Below, piece after piece: positions 25,029-33,223 of a stretch of DNA of 62,796 nt (position 1 is its first letter; every line of letters starts with the position of its first letter). Source of the stretch: QAMH01 sp900556425 (GTDB lineage Bacteria; Actinomycetota; Coriobacteriia; Coriobacteriales; QAMH01). A program made the translations under genes and the position numbers. The notes beneath the pieces are model-generated. The model was not told the origin of the DNA, did no database searches, and saw only the letters and a program-made list of their open reading frames with translations. The stretch is taken from positions 1 through 62,796 of the forward strand of contig CABRZR010000013.1 in NCBI GenBank assembly GCA_902475535.1, given 5' to 3'.

Positions 25029-25628
25029 CTAGAACTTCACGATGCAGAGAATGACAAAACCCACCGTGACGAAGGCAAAGAGGGCGGTGGCAACCGAGGA
25101 GGGCAGCGACCTCATCGCCTTGTCGCACAGCGGGTAGAGCACCCAGGTGTAGAGCATGGCGACAATGCCAAGGACGATATCGTTCACGAGCCACGCCTGC
25201 CCCAAGATGTTCAAGGGCAGCTCCGAGTTGTCCCATAGGGGGTAATTGCCAAAGGCATCCGGCTGGTTGAGCATCAGTCCCATGCCAAGCTCCATCACCA
25301 TGCAGACGCCCACCGTGATCACGTAGAAGGCGATGCAGGCCGTCCACATCTTCCTGCAACGTTCCAGGAGCATGATCTTGAGCGGGACAAGAACGAGGGT
25401 GCACACGACGGTTCCCACACCGTAGACGATGAAGGGATAGAACGGGTCATCCCACACCAGGGAATCCTCGTCCACGATGCCGAAGATGTCCATGAACGAG
25501 CAATACGCAATCTCGAGCCAGTGACCAACAACGCTGAACACGCAGAAGAAAATGACAAGATTACGCCAGAAAGACAGCGTACCGGGCGCGAAGCCTTCGT
25601 ACTCATCGCTTTTGGCAATCAGGGACAA
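25029..25628 (-). CDS. PF06541-like putative ABC permease, short paralogue
   Basis: 199 residues, about six membrane segments, homologous along its length to the C-terminal third of the preceding gene's product. The start is a TTG at 25628 with GGGAG about 12 bases upstream; no in-frame ATG gives the conserved N-terminus, so the exact start is uncertain. The two genes are tandem on the minus strand with about 110 bases between, probably a duplication in which one copy gained an N-terminal membrane domain. No ATPase is adjacent. Confidence 0.65.
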   Translation of the reverse strand: MSLIAKSDEYEGFAPGTLSFWRNLVIFFCVFSVVGHWLEIAYCSFMDIFGIVDEDSLVWDDPFYPFIVYGVGTVVCTLVLVPLKIMLLERCRKMWTACIAFYVITVGVCMVMELGMGLMLNQPDAFGNYPLWDNSELPLNILGQAWLVNDIVLGIVAMLYTWVLYPLCDKAMRSLPSSVATALFAFVTVGFVILCIVKF

Positions 25629-25798
25629 ACCGTCTCATCTCCCGCCCTCGGCATACCGGCAGGCTCATAGTATAGCGAGCGCCCTCGCGATTGCATGCTA
25701 TCCCGTATGCATTTCGGTGGCATCCCCATGCATCTCACTCGAACGAGCCCCTCCCCTCGCAGCTTGCGCCCTATACTCACGACAGGAAAGGAAGGGCC

Positions 25799-26236
25799 AT
25801 GAAAATCGAGATAGAGACCGACGAATCCCTGCACGAACCGGAAATCCTCCTGCGTTGCGCCGTCGTGGACGAACGCGTTGCCTCCATCATCGCCAGTCTG
25901 CGCATGCATGACCGCAAGATGACGGGCAAGAGCGATGGCGAGATGCGCGTTGTCTCCGCAGGCGAGATCCTCTACGCCGAGTCCGTCGACGGCCGCAGCT
26001 TCGCCTACACGGGCGACGCGGTCCTGGAGATGCCGCTTCGCCTCTGCGAGCTGGAAGAGCGCCTGGTGGACGCCGGCTTCGTCAAGGTCGCCCGGAACTG
26101 TCTCGTCAACCTGTGCCGTGTCGCGGGACTGCGTCCCTACGTCGGCGGCAGGCTACTCGCACGCCTGGACAACGACGAGGAAATCGTGATCTCGCGCAAG
26201 TACGCGGGCGAGATAAGGAAGCAACTGGACGCATAG
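25799..26236 (+). CDS. LytTR DNA-binding regulator
   Basis: 145 residues. The C-terminal LytTR domain spans residues 45-145, with ILYAESVDGRSFAYTGD and the FVKVARNCLVNLCRVAGLRP core typical of this fold. There is no receiver domain, so it belongs to the short LytTR proteins encoded beside a DUF3021 membrane protein. AGGAAGGG precedes ATG 25799, and the partner starts 12 bases after its stop. The usual model is membrane-modulated regulation of a nearby or own operon. Confidence 0.85.
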   Translation: MKIEIETDESLHEPEILLRCAVVDERVASIIASLRMHDRKMTGKSDGEMRVVSAGEILYAESVDGRSFAYTGDAVLEMPLRLCELEERLVDAGFVKVARNCLVNLCRVAGLRPYVGGRLLARLDNDEEIVISRKYAGEIRKQLDA

Positions 26237-26248
26237 AAGGAGATGACG

Positions 26249-26716
26249 ATGGATCACAAGATCATAGACACCGAGAGAAAGGGACCCGGCGGGATCCTCA
26301 AGATGCTGGGAATCAACTTCTGCATAGCGTTTACCATTTTCATGCTGTTCACCATGATCTTCGGCATGATATACGCTGACGAGGAAGCAAAGGCGGGCAT
26401 CATGTACTGCTGGGGCATCGCGGGCGCCATGCTCGTCGCCGTGGTCATGCAGCTTGTCTTCTTCACGCCGCTCGTCATACGCAGGCTCGGCTACGCCGCT
26501 CGCGTCGCCCTGTTTGGCGTGGGCTTCTATGCCATCCTCACGCCATTTGCCGCATTCTTTGGCTGGTTTCCAGCAGACATGCCAGGTGCATGGATTACCT
26601 GGACCGTCATCTACGTCGTGATCCTGGCGCTTCTCACCGTGTTCTTCACGCTGATCTACCGACGCGAGGCAAAGGCGCTCAACGAGAAGCTCGAGAGGTA
26701 CAAGTCCGGACGGTAG
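26249..26716 (+). CDS. DUF3021-like membrane partner of the LytTR regulator
   Basis: 155 residues with four membrane helices (about residues 20-40, 50-70, 82-102 and 115-138) and a basic cytoplasmic tail. This is the size and layout of DUF3021 proteins, which travel with LytTR regulators and are thought to restrain them. ATG 26249 has AAGGAG six bases upstream; an ATG at 26243 touches the ribosome site and is less likely. Confidence 0.8.
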   Translation: MDHKIIDTERKGPGGILKMLGINFCIAFTIFMLFTMIFGMIYADEEAKAGIMYCWGIAGAMLVAVVMQLVFFTPLVIRRLGYAARVALFGVGFYAILTPFAAFFGWFPADMPGAWITWTVIYVVILALLTVFFTLIYRREAKALNEKLERYKSGR

Positions 26717-26766
26717 GTTCGAAGCTGCCCAGAATCACGGGTGCGTGACCCGATCCACAGGCACAC

Positions 26767-26846
26767 TGCCAAGGTTGATGGTCAGTGACCGCGGTTCCTG
26801 GCATTCTGCCAAAGATAGCGGTCAGTGACCGCGGTTCCTGGCATTC
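26767..26846. repeat. Two tandem 40-bp units between convergent genes
   Basis: Units at 26767-26806 and 26807-26846 share the last 27 bases exactly; each contains the palindrome GGTCAGTGACC and a CCGCGG. Between units TGGCA-TTC-TGCCA forms a small hairpin. A decayed third unit may follow to about 26880. It lies between the DUF3021 and ABC exporter stops and may act in termination. Confidence 0.6.
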
Positions 26847-26893
26847 GATGGTTAGAAGCATGGGGTTCTTGGCACACCATTCATTCGGTTCTC

Positions 26894-28675
26894 TTACTCC
26901 CCGAACGCACCGGTCTGGCGATTCCACAGCCGCGCATAATCGCCGCCCTTGGCCACGAGCTCGGCATGTGGGCCGTCTTCCACGATGCGTCCCTGCGACA
27001 GCACCACGATGCGGTCGAGGCTCGCCACCGTGGATAGCCGGTGCGCCACCACGATGGCAGTGCGGCCTTCCATGAGTCGCGCCAGGGCCTCCTGCACGGC
27101 GGCCTCGCTCTCGGAATCGAGCGCACTGGTCGCCTCGTCGAGCACGAGGATGGGGTAGTCGGCGAGCATGGCGCGGGCGATGACGATCCTCTGGCGCTGG
27201 CCACCGGAAAGCTTGATGCCGCGCTCACCGGTGATGGTGGCGAAGCCCTGGGGAAGCGCCTCGATGAACTCGAGCGCGTTTGCCGCCCGTGCCGCCTCGC
27301 GGATCTCCTCCATGGTGGCGTCGGGGCGCCCGTAGGCGATGTTCTCGGCGATGGTGCGGTGAAACAGCAGCGCCTCCTGGGGCACGTAGGCGATCTGGCG
27401 ACGCAGGCTCTGCTGGGTCACGTCGGCCACGTTCTGACCGTCCACCAGGATCTCGCCCTCCTGGATGTCGGCAAGGCGCAGCAATAGCTTGGTGAGCGTG
27501 GTCTTTCCCGCGCCGGACATTCCCACCAACCCAACGCGCTGGCCGGCCGGAATGTGCAGGTTGAAGTCGTCGAACACCTGCGTCCTCACGTCGCCGTCGG
27601 TGTACCAGAAGTTGATGTCGTCGAAATCGATCTCACCTTCGGTGACGACGAGCGGGTTGGCATCAGGCTTGTCGGCCACGAGGCGCGGCTCGTCGAGCAC
27701 GGCGGTCATGCCCGAGGCATCGCCGAAGGCCTGGTTGATGCGCTGCAAGCCGGTGTTGATGAAGTTGAACTGGTTGGTCACCGTGTTCGTGTAGGTGAAC
27801 ATGAGGATAACCGTGCCCGGTGTGATGCCGAACCAGGCGTTGCCGCCGGAGATGAACACCGTCACCACGGACATGATGACCACGGTTATGGCCGCCGTGG
27901 TGATACCGCGGGCGAGCGAGGCCCACATGCGCTTGGAATCCCGGGCCACCACTTCCCTGTTCGCCGCGTCGAAGAGCCGGCGCTCGTGCTCCTCGCGCCC
28001 GTAGGTCTTCACGGCAAGAATATTTGTGACCGCGTCTGACAGCTCTCCGGACAGCTGGTTCTGGGCGCTGGCCGCCCTCTCGTTTAGATGCAGGATGCGC
28101 TTGTACATGATGTAGGAGATAACGGCGTACACGGCGAGCATGGCCATGAGCACGCCGGCGTAGATGGGCACGGCGGGAAACAGGATGAGGCAGGTGAAGG
28201 TGATCGAGCATAGGATGGGAAGGAACGGGAAGTTCATGGTCTGGAGCAACTGGGTGTAGCCGGCCATGAACTTCGAGGTCTGGCTCACGAGCGTGCCGCC
28301 AAAGCGGTTGGAGTGAAACGACAGCGATTGGTTGCACAGGCAGTCGAAGGCCATGGTGGCCAGATCGTAGTTCACGGCGATCTGCAGCTTCCAGAGCGTG
28401 TAGTCCTGGAGCTTGCTACATGCCTGGCCGGCGACGTTGATGCCAATGAGCGCCGCGATGTAGGGACCGAACACCGCGAACACCTGATCCGCGGCCACCG
28501 GCTCAGCGGCGATGCGATCGACGATGAGGCTCATCACGTAGGGATTACCGTAGGTGAGAAACCCACAGAACCCGATGGTCGAGGCCACGAGCGCCACGAA
28601 CAGTCCCAGGTGGTTGCGTGTCGCCAGCCAGTAATAGTGCAGGCTACGCCTCGTCAACGATTGCTTCTTCGGCAT
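26894..28675 (-). CDS. ABC exporter, fused membrane and ATPase domains
   Basis: 593 residues: six-helix exporter domain (residues 20-320), then ATPase with Walker A GMSGAGKTT (about 382), signature LSGGQRQR, Walker B LVLDEAT and the H-loop His. It is a half transporter, likely a homodimer, as no partner half is adjacent. The substrate is unknown (lipid, peptide or drug types are possible). GGGAACCG lies before the ATG. A decayed second copy of its 5' end is found at 31872-31979. Confidence 0.9.
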   Translation of the reverse strand: MPKKQSLTRRSLHYYWLATRNHLGLFVALVASTIGFCGFLTYGNPYVMSLIVDRIAAEPVAADQVFAVFGPYIAALIGINVAGQACSKLQDYTLWKLQIAVNYDLATMAFDCLCNQSLSFHSNRFGGTLVSQTSKFMAGYTQLLQTMNFPFLPILCSITFTCLILFPAVPIYAGVLMAMLAVYAVISYIMYKRILHLNERAASAQNQLSGELSDAVTNILAVKTYGREEHERRLFDAANREVVARDSKRMWASLARGITTAAITVVIMSVVTVFISGGNAWFGITPGTVILMFTYTNTVTNQFNFINTGLQRINQAFGDASGMTAVLDEPRLVADKPDANPLVVTEGEIDFDDINFWYTDGDVRTQVFDDFNLHIPAGQRVGLVGMSGAGKTTLTKLLLRLADIQEGEILVDGQNVADVTQQSLRRQIAYVPQEALLFHRTIAENIAYGRPDATMEEIREAARAANALEFIEALPQGFATITGERGIKLSGGQRQRIVIARAMLADYPILVLDEATSALDSESEAAVQEALARLMEGRTAIVVAHRLSTVASLDRIVVLSQGRIVEDGPHAELVAKGGDYARLWNRQTGAFGE

Positions 28676-28803
28676 CGGTTCCCTCTTCCATGCTTTTGAT
28701 GATCATGCATGGCTGAGAGTTTACCCACGTAATGGGGACGTATCAAATCGCACACTCGCGAGATACACAGCCTTCTGATTGGCGCACGCGTAATTCGAAC
28801 ATA

Positions 28804-30375
28804 TCACTCTTCTGATGATGCGTCCGAGTTCTTCTTCTGTTCATCGACGCTTTCCACGGAAACGACCTCGGCCGAAATCGGGGCAATCTTGCGCGCCTCA
28901 TCGAACTTCGTTTTCATACCCTCGTTTCCATATGTGAGCTTGCGAATGGTAATGTCTTCCATCTTCTGGTTAGCCCGACTCGAATACCTCTGAATCATCT
29001 CGATGTCGTTCCTGATCTTGTTAAGCTTGCTGATCATGTTATCGATTTCCTTGAGGGCCGAGTCGCATTTTCCTTGAGCCTTATTATTATTCTTGACCAC
29101 TTCCCCCTTGAGCTTTGCCAGCTTCTCCTCGAAACCGGTCACGTCCGGCTGGCTCTGCAGCATGACGTTCAGCTCCCTACGAGTCTCGAGGGAGCTCAGA
29201 GCCGCGTTCCTCAGCAGCGAGATCAGTGGAATGAAGAACTGGGGGCGTATCACGTACATCTTGGGATAAAGATGGGAGACATCCACAATGCCGGCATTGT
29301 AATAATCGCTATCCGGTTCGAGCATGGACACTAAGACAGCATATTCGCATTTCTTGTTCGTTCTGTCCTTGTCCAACTTCTTAAGATGACTCTCGTTAGT
29401 ACGGGTATTGACGGAATCTTCGGACTCCGTCTTCATCTCGAACATAATCGAGATAATCTCGATGCCATCATCGTCATGCTCACGATAAATGTAGTCACCC
29501 TTAGTGCCCTCAATAGCCTCGTTGTCCTTCCCGAACTCCGCATTGCGAAACGCGGTGGACCTAATCTGATTGAATTCCATCTCGCAGTGTTGTTCGAGAC
29601 TTTCGCCCAATAGCTTCACGGATAGTTTGGACTTCATATCGCGAGCCGTTTCCAGACGTTTCTTAAGATCATCGATTTGGAGATCCTTACTTTTCTCGAG
29701 CTCATCCAGCTTGACCTTGTACTCATTCTCCATACCCTCGATCTTGGCCTGCTGCTCGCCTACCTGCTTGTCAAACTCGAGTTTCTGCTCGCGTTGGGTG
29801 GCAACGGCATCGTCACGTTCCCTCTCGATCTTACGACGCTCTTCGACGGCCTGGGCGCTCATCTCGCTCTTGAGCGCCTCAAGGTTCGCAGCAGCCTTCG
29901 CGACTTCGGCCTGAAGGCGCGTATCTGCATTGCTCTGCGAGGCCTCAAGCTCCAGCTTGGAGCGTTCAGCCGCCGTGCGGAGATCAGCCTCAGCACGTTT
30001 CTTGGTCGCCTCAAGCTCCTGCACAATCTGCTCTTTCTCGGCCTTTGCAGCGCGTATTTCTTCGTCCTTCTGATTCTCCGCATCACGAACTGCCATGGCC
30101 AATTTGAACTCAAGCTGCTTCTTGTTGTTCTCGTTGTCCTCAAGGGCCTTCTCGTACCCATAGCGAGCTTCCGTCACTTGCGCTTCCAGCTCGCGCGTCT
30201 TGTTTCTGGCATCTTCCAATTGGCTGCGCAGCTCATCCTCGCGCGCCCTCGAAGCATCCACGGAAGACGCGACCCTAGGATTCTTCAGCGCTCTCAGCAC
30301 GAACACAACGAGCACGATGCACACGATGAGCATCGCAGCCGCCATGCCCAGAAAAATAAGCATCTCGCTATTCAC
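28804..30375 (-). CDS. DUF2130 protein with N-terminal membrane helix and long coiled coil
   Basis: 523 residues from GTG 30375 (GGAG six bases upstream); a TTG at 30414 is possible. One membrane helix (about residues 8-30), a charged coiled coil (about 45-245), then the DUF2130 domain with GDYIYRE and an acidic/Lys motif (ISIMFEMKTES) reminiscent of a nuclease-like core, and a second coiled stretch. Its function is unproven; relatives often occur in variable, defence-rich loci. Base composition is visibly less GC-rich than neighbours. It lies between an ABC gene and a remnant of the dehydrogenase gene, suggesting insertion. Confidence 0.75.
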   Translation of the reverse strand: MNSEMLIFLGMAAAMLIVCIVLVVFVLRALKNPRVASSVDASRAREDELRSQLEDARNKTRELEAQVTEARYGYEKALEDNENNKKQLEFKLAMAVRDAENQKDEEIRAAKAEKEQIVQELEATKKRAEADLRTAAERSKLELEASQSNADTRLQAEVAKAAANLEALKSEMSAQAVEERRKIERERDDAVATQREQKLEFDKQVGEQQAKIEGMENEYKVKLDELEKSKDLQIDDLKKRLETARDMKSKLSVKLLGESLEQHCEMEFNQIRSTAFRNAEFGKDNEAIEGTKGDYIYREHDDDGIEIISIMFEMKTESEDSVNTRTNESHLKKLDKDRTNKKCEYAVLVSMLEPDSDYYNAGIVDVSHLYPKMYVIRPQFFIPLISLLRNAALSSLETRRELNVMLQSQPDVTGFEEKLAKLKGEVVKNNNKAQGKCDSALKEIDNMISKLNKIRNDIEMIQRYSSRANQKMEDITIRKLTYGNEGMKTKFDEARKIAPISAEVVSVESVDEQKKNSDASSEE

Positions 30376-30530
30376 AACATGCTCCAAACTCGAACGACCA
30401 AATGATGCGAACAACTATATCAGCTCTGCGAGACATCACGAACGGTACGTCAATGGGATATTGAACGAAAGCAAGGCGGATTTCTGCCATAATCTAAAAC
30501 ATCGCATCCCCACGAGCCGAATGGCGAGGC

Positions 30531-30672
30531 GATGAAGGCGGGGCCTTCTGCCTATTACTGTGGGCTCGCGGACTCTCCCGGCGTTCCCACCTCGACAATC
30601 GACAAGCTCATCGTCAACGTCGACGGACCCTTTGGCGGTATGATGCCCACAACTGACCTGCACGGCAAGTGA
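30531..30672 (+). pseudogene. Decayed fragment of the 3-hydroxyacyl-CoA dehydrogenase gene
   Basis: Bases 30531-30660 align without gaps to 32361-32490 of the intact gene at a constant offset of 1830, with 101 of 130 positions identical by hand count. The frame is still open for 46 codons and reads like residues 59-104 of the intact protein (GLADSP, then Thr-Ile-Asp-x-Leu-Ile, Asn-Val-Asp, Thr-Thr-Asp-Leu), ending in TGA at 30670-30672. No promoter, N-terminus or C-terminus remains. The HipA-like gene ends at the very next base. Confidence 0.8.
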
Positions 30673-31821
30673 TTACGCAAGGAGCCTCTTAGCTCGACTT
30701 CTGATCTGGCGCTCGATCATCTTGAGTCGTTTCTTGGAAAAGCGTTTCACGGACCCTCGTGCAAAGGAGAAATCGAGTGCCTTGCGGACTTTGTCCCGCG
30801 TGCCCTTGGTCATAATCTGCCGTGCCGTCTCGAAGAAGTCGTCGTATAGGCTCGGCTTTTGTGACTCTCCGTAAGCGGCCAGCGCATCATCACTATCCCA
30901 GTCGCTACCATAAGCCTGATAGAAAAGCGAATTACCATGGTCGAAAAGGGGTGCCGAAGCCACAATCTTGTTCGTCTCAGCATCTGCCAGGAAACCGAAA
31001 TTATTCAGATGCCGGTCCGTATTACAGATGAGGGCATCGAAGGCGAGCATGTCCGAAAGAGCTTCCCGGTATTTCACGCCCATCGTCTCGTATTCCGATA
31101 GAACCGTATCCCAGCCCGCGCTTCCCACCACGTCCGCAATCGGCACGAACGAGAGAGCCTTGCTTGTGAACAGCTCGCATGACGAGCACAGGACGCCCTT
31201 CCACTGGTGGATCTCGTAATTGATGGCATCGAACCCAAGCTGCTGAGCGATACCGGCGGCATAATATTCCGAATAGGGTTCGAAACCCGCGTTGGCGAAT
31301 CCGACCGTTCCGCCCTTGTAGAGATAGATGCGACCGTCGATGCGCCTCCAGCACTTCGGAAGCATACCATTGGTTGTGAACTCCGGCGAAGACGCGAAGC
31401 CCGAGCGAACTGAGCTCCCATATCCGGTAAACGCGACTTGGGCAAGAAGCCTGCTGATTCGGTTATCGTAGAGGTTGACGTCTTCGAACTTGGATTTATC
31501 GCCTTCCTCGACAACCCAATAGCAGTCATCTAGGGAAAGTGCCCTGCTGAGAGCAAGGATGCCGAGCGGACGGTTCAAGCTCAACCCATTCTTGGCAAGA
31601 AAATTGTTGGCAAACGCCCTGTTCTTCGGAATGCCGCGACGCCTGACCCACATCTCAACGCCCTCCGGAGATGCATCGAACCCAAAGGGCAGAAGCTGCC
31701 TCTTGTTCTCGTCCACCCAGAGCACCTTGTAGTCAGCCGCCGACGCATCGCTGTTAGCCGAGAACCGGACGAGCGGCGTGTCAAAATGCTTCAGAACATA
31801 TGTCGTAATACCTGATGGCAT
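30673..31821 (-). CDS. HipA-like kinase domain protein without HipB partner
   Basis: 382 residues. The C-terminal two thirds carry HipA/PI-kinase-like features: a lysine-bearing LYKGG strand followed by EYYAAGIAQQLG, the catalytic loop FDALICNTDRHLNNFGF (near residue 265) and the metal-binding LFDHGNSL. The N-terminal 110 residues are unrecognised. HipA kinases phosphorylate translation factors and act as toxins or in phage defence, normally beside a HipB antitoxin; none is adjacent. It is AT-richer than neighbours and flanked by remnants of dehydrogenase and ABC genes, which suggests horizontal arrival. Confidence 0.75.
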   Translation of the reverse strand: MPSGITTYVLKHFDTPLVRFSANSDASAADYKVLWVDENKRQLLPFGFDASPEGVEMWVRRRGIPKNRAFANNFLAKNGLSLNRPLGILALSRALSLDDCYWVVEEGDKSKFEDVNLYDNRISRLLAQVAFTGYGSSVRSGFASSPEFTTNGMLPKCWRRIDGRIYLYKGGTVGFANAGFEPYSEYYAAGIAQQLGFDAINYEIHQWKGVLCSSCELFTSKALSFVPIADVVGSAGWDTVLSEYETMGVKYREALSDMLAFDALICNTDRHLNNFGFLADAETNKIVASAPLFDHGNSLFYQAYGSDWDSDDALAAYGESQKPSLYDDFFETARQIMTKGTRDKVRKALDFSFARGSVKRFSKKRLKMIERQIRSRAKRLLA

Positions 31822-31871
31822 ATTTGATTCCCGCTCCTAGGCTGGCCGAAACAAACGATACCCGGATTCTA

Positions 31872-31979
31872 TCATGCGCGAAGAGACAAGCATGAAGACG
31901 CAGGCAAGGAGATGATGCGGTCAACGATGAGACCCATCAAGTGCAGGCTGTGCCTCGTCAGAGATTGCTTCTTCGACAT
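31872..31979 (-). pseudogene. Decayed 5' fragment of the ABC exporter gene
   Basis: The minus strand reads MSKKQSLTRHSLH and then jumps to LIVDRI, matching residues 1-13 and about 49-54 of the exporter at 26894-28675. The leader bases up to about 32010 also match (CCCTCTTCCATGCTTTTGAT at both loci), and 31912-31940 matches 28511-28538. An internal deletion of about 100 bp separates the two matched blocks, and the frame ends at 31872. The 363-bp gap 31822-32184 otherwise holds only the dehydrogenase promoter region. Confidence 0.8.
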
Positions 31980-32184
31980 CGGATCCCTCTTCCATGCTTT
32001 TGATGATGATAGCCGAGAGCATACTCCCTGAAAGCGGCATCATCCAGCGGGGAGACCGTCACGAAGCCGATTTGATACACTCTTTGCAGGCAATGTCGGT
32101 ATGGCAAAATCGTTCCAAATCGCTTTGCCAAGCACGGCATTCTCGTTTCGATCAGACGGCCTCGGCACAGATGGGAGAACGACC

Positions 32185-33126
32185 ATGGACATCAAGAACA
32201 TAACGGTTGCGGGCGGCGGAGTCCTGGGCAGCCAGATCGCACTCCAGAGCGCCTACAAGGGATTCTCGGTCACGATGTGGCTCCGGAGCGAAGGCTCCAT
32301 CGAGCGTGCCAAGCCCAAGCTCGAGCGCCTCCGCGCCATCTACAAGCAGACGCTCGAGGCCATGAAGACGGACCCTGCCGCCTATTGCCGCGGGCTCGCG
32401 GACTCACCCGACGTCCCGGCCGCGACGATCGACGAGCTCATCGGCAACGTCGACAGGGCCTTTGACGGCATATCGCTCACGACCGACCTGCAGGAGGCGT
32501 TCGGCGACGCGGACCTGGTGATCGAGGCCATCGCCGAGATCATCGACGAGAAGGACGCGTTCTACTCCTCGATCAGGGACATCCTTCCGCAGCAGACCAT
32601 CCTGTGCACGAACTCCTCCACCCTGCTGCCAAGCGCGATGATGGGCTTCACCGGCCGCGAGGACCGCTTCCTCGCGTTGCACTTCGCCAACAACATCTGG
32701 AAGAACAACACTGCCGAGGTCATGGGCACTCCCAAGACGAGCGAGGAATCGTACGAGGCAGTGGTCGAATTCGCCCGCGCCATCGGCATGATCGCCCTCG
32801 AGCTCAAGAAGGAGCAGCCAGGATACCTGCTCAACAGCATGCTCGTCCCCTTCCTCAACTCCGCCGAGGCGCTGCTGGCCAACGGGGTCGCGGACGTGGA
32901 GACGATCGATGCCGCATGGACCCTTGGCACGGGCGCTCCCCTCGGCCCCTTCCGCATCCTCGACATCGTCGGCCTGACCACGGCGTACAACATCGTCGCC
33001 GCCAGCCCCGCTGCCCAGGACCCGGACAGCACCGCAGGCCGCATCGCAGCGGTCCTCAAGAAGCACATCGACGAAGGCAAGACGGGCATCAATGCCGGCG
33101 AGGGGTTCTACAAGTACGACAAGTGA
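32185..33126 (+). CDS. 3-hydroxyacyl-CoA dehydrogenase
   Basis: 313 residues. N-terminal NAD-binding Rossmann fold with Gly-Gly-Gly-Val-Leu-Gly at residues 10-15, an acidic strand LVIEAIAE near 110, and the catalytic segments TNSSTLLP and LHFANNIW (Ser and His). The C-terminal helical domain is of normal length. It converts 3-hydroxyacyl-CoA and 3-ketoacyl-CoA. GGGAG lies seven bases before ATG 32185, favouring it over 32101. No thiolase, crotonase or acyl-CoA dehydrogenase gene is adjacent, so the pathway is unclear. A decayed partial copy lies 1.8 kb upstream. Confidence 0.9.
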   Translation: MDIKNITVAGGGVLGSQIALQSAYKGFSVTMWLRSEGSIERAKPKLERLRAIYKQTLEAMKTDPAAYCRGLADSPDVPAATIDELIGNVDRAFDGISLTTDLQEAFGDADLVIEAIAEIIDEKDAFYSSIRDILPQQTILCTNSSTLLPSAMMGFTGREDRFLALHFANNIWKNNTAEVMGTPKTSEESYEAVVEFARAIGMIALELKKEQPGYLLNSMLVPFLNSAEALLANGVADVETIDAAWTLGTGAPLGPFRILDIVGLTTAYNIVAASPAAQDPDSTAGRIAAVLKKHIDEGKTGINAGEGFYKYDK

Positions 33127-33223
33127 CGCGCCGCGGAGCCAAGCATGACGCCACGACGGAGGCCATGCCTGCCAAAGAGAAGAAGAGCAGCGGAGCGGCA
33201 AGCGAGACCGCCATCGAAATGCC

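Noticed and set aside
26710..26730. GGTTCGAA-like strings that could be tRNA T-loops (also near 31279 and 59297)
   Set aside because: No matching acceptor, D or anticodon stems; two lie in or next to coding sequence.
26767..26846. Two 40-bp repeats as a possible small CRISPR array
   Set aside because: Units are directly adjacent with no spacers, and there are no cas genes.
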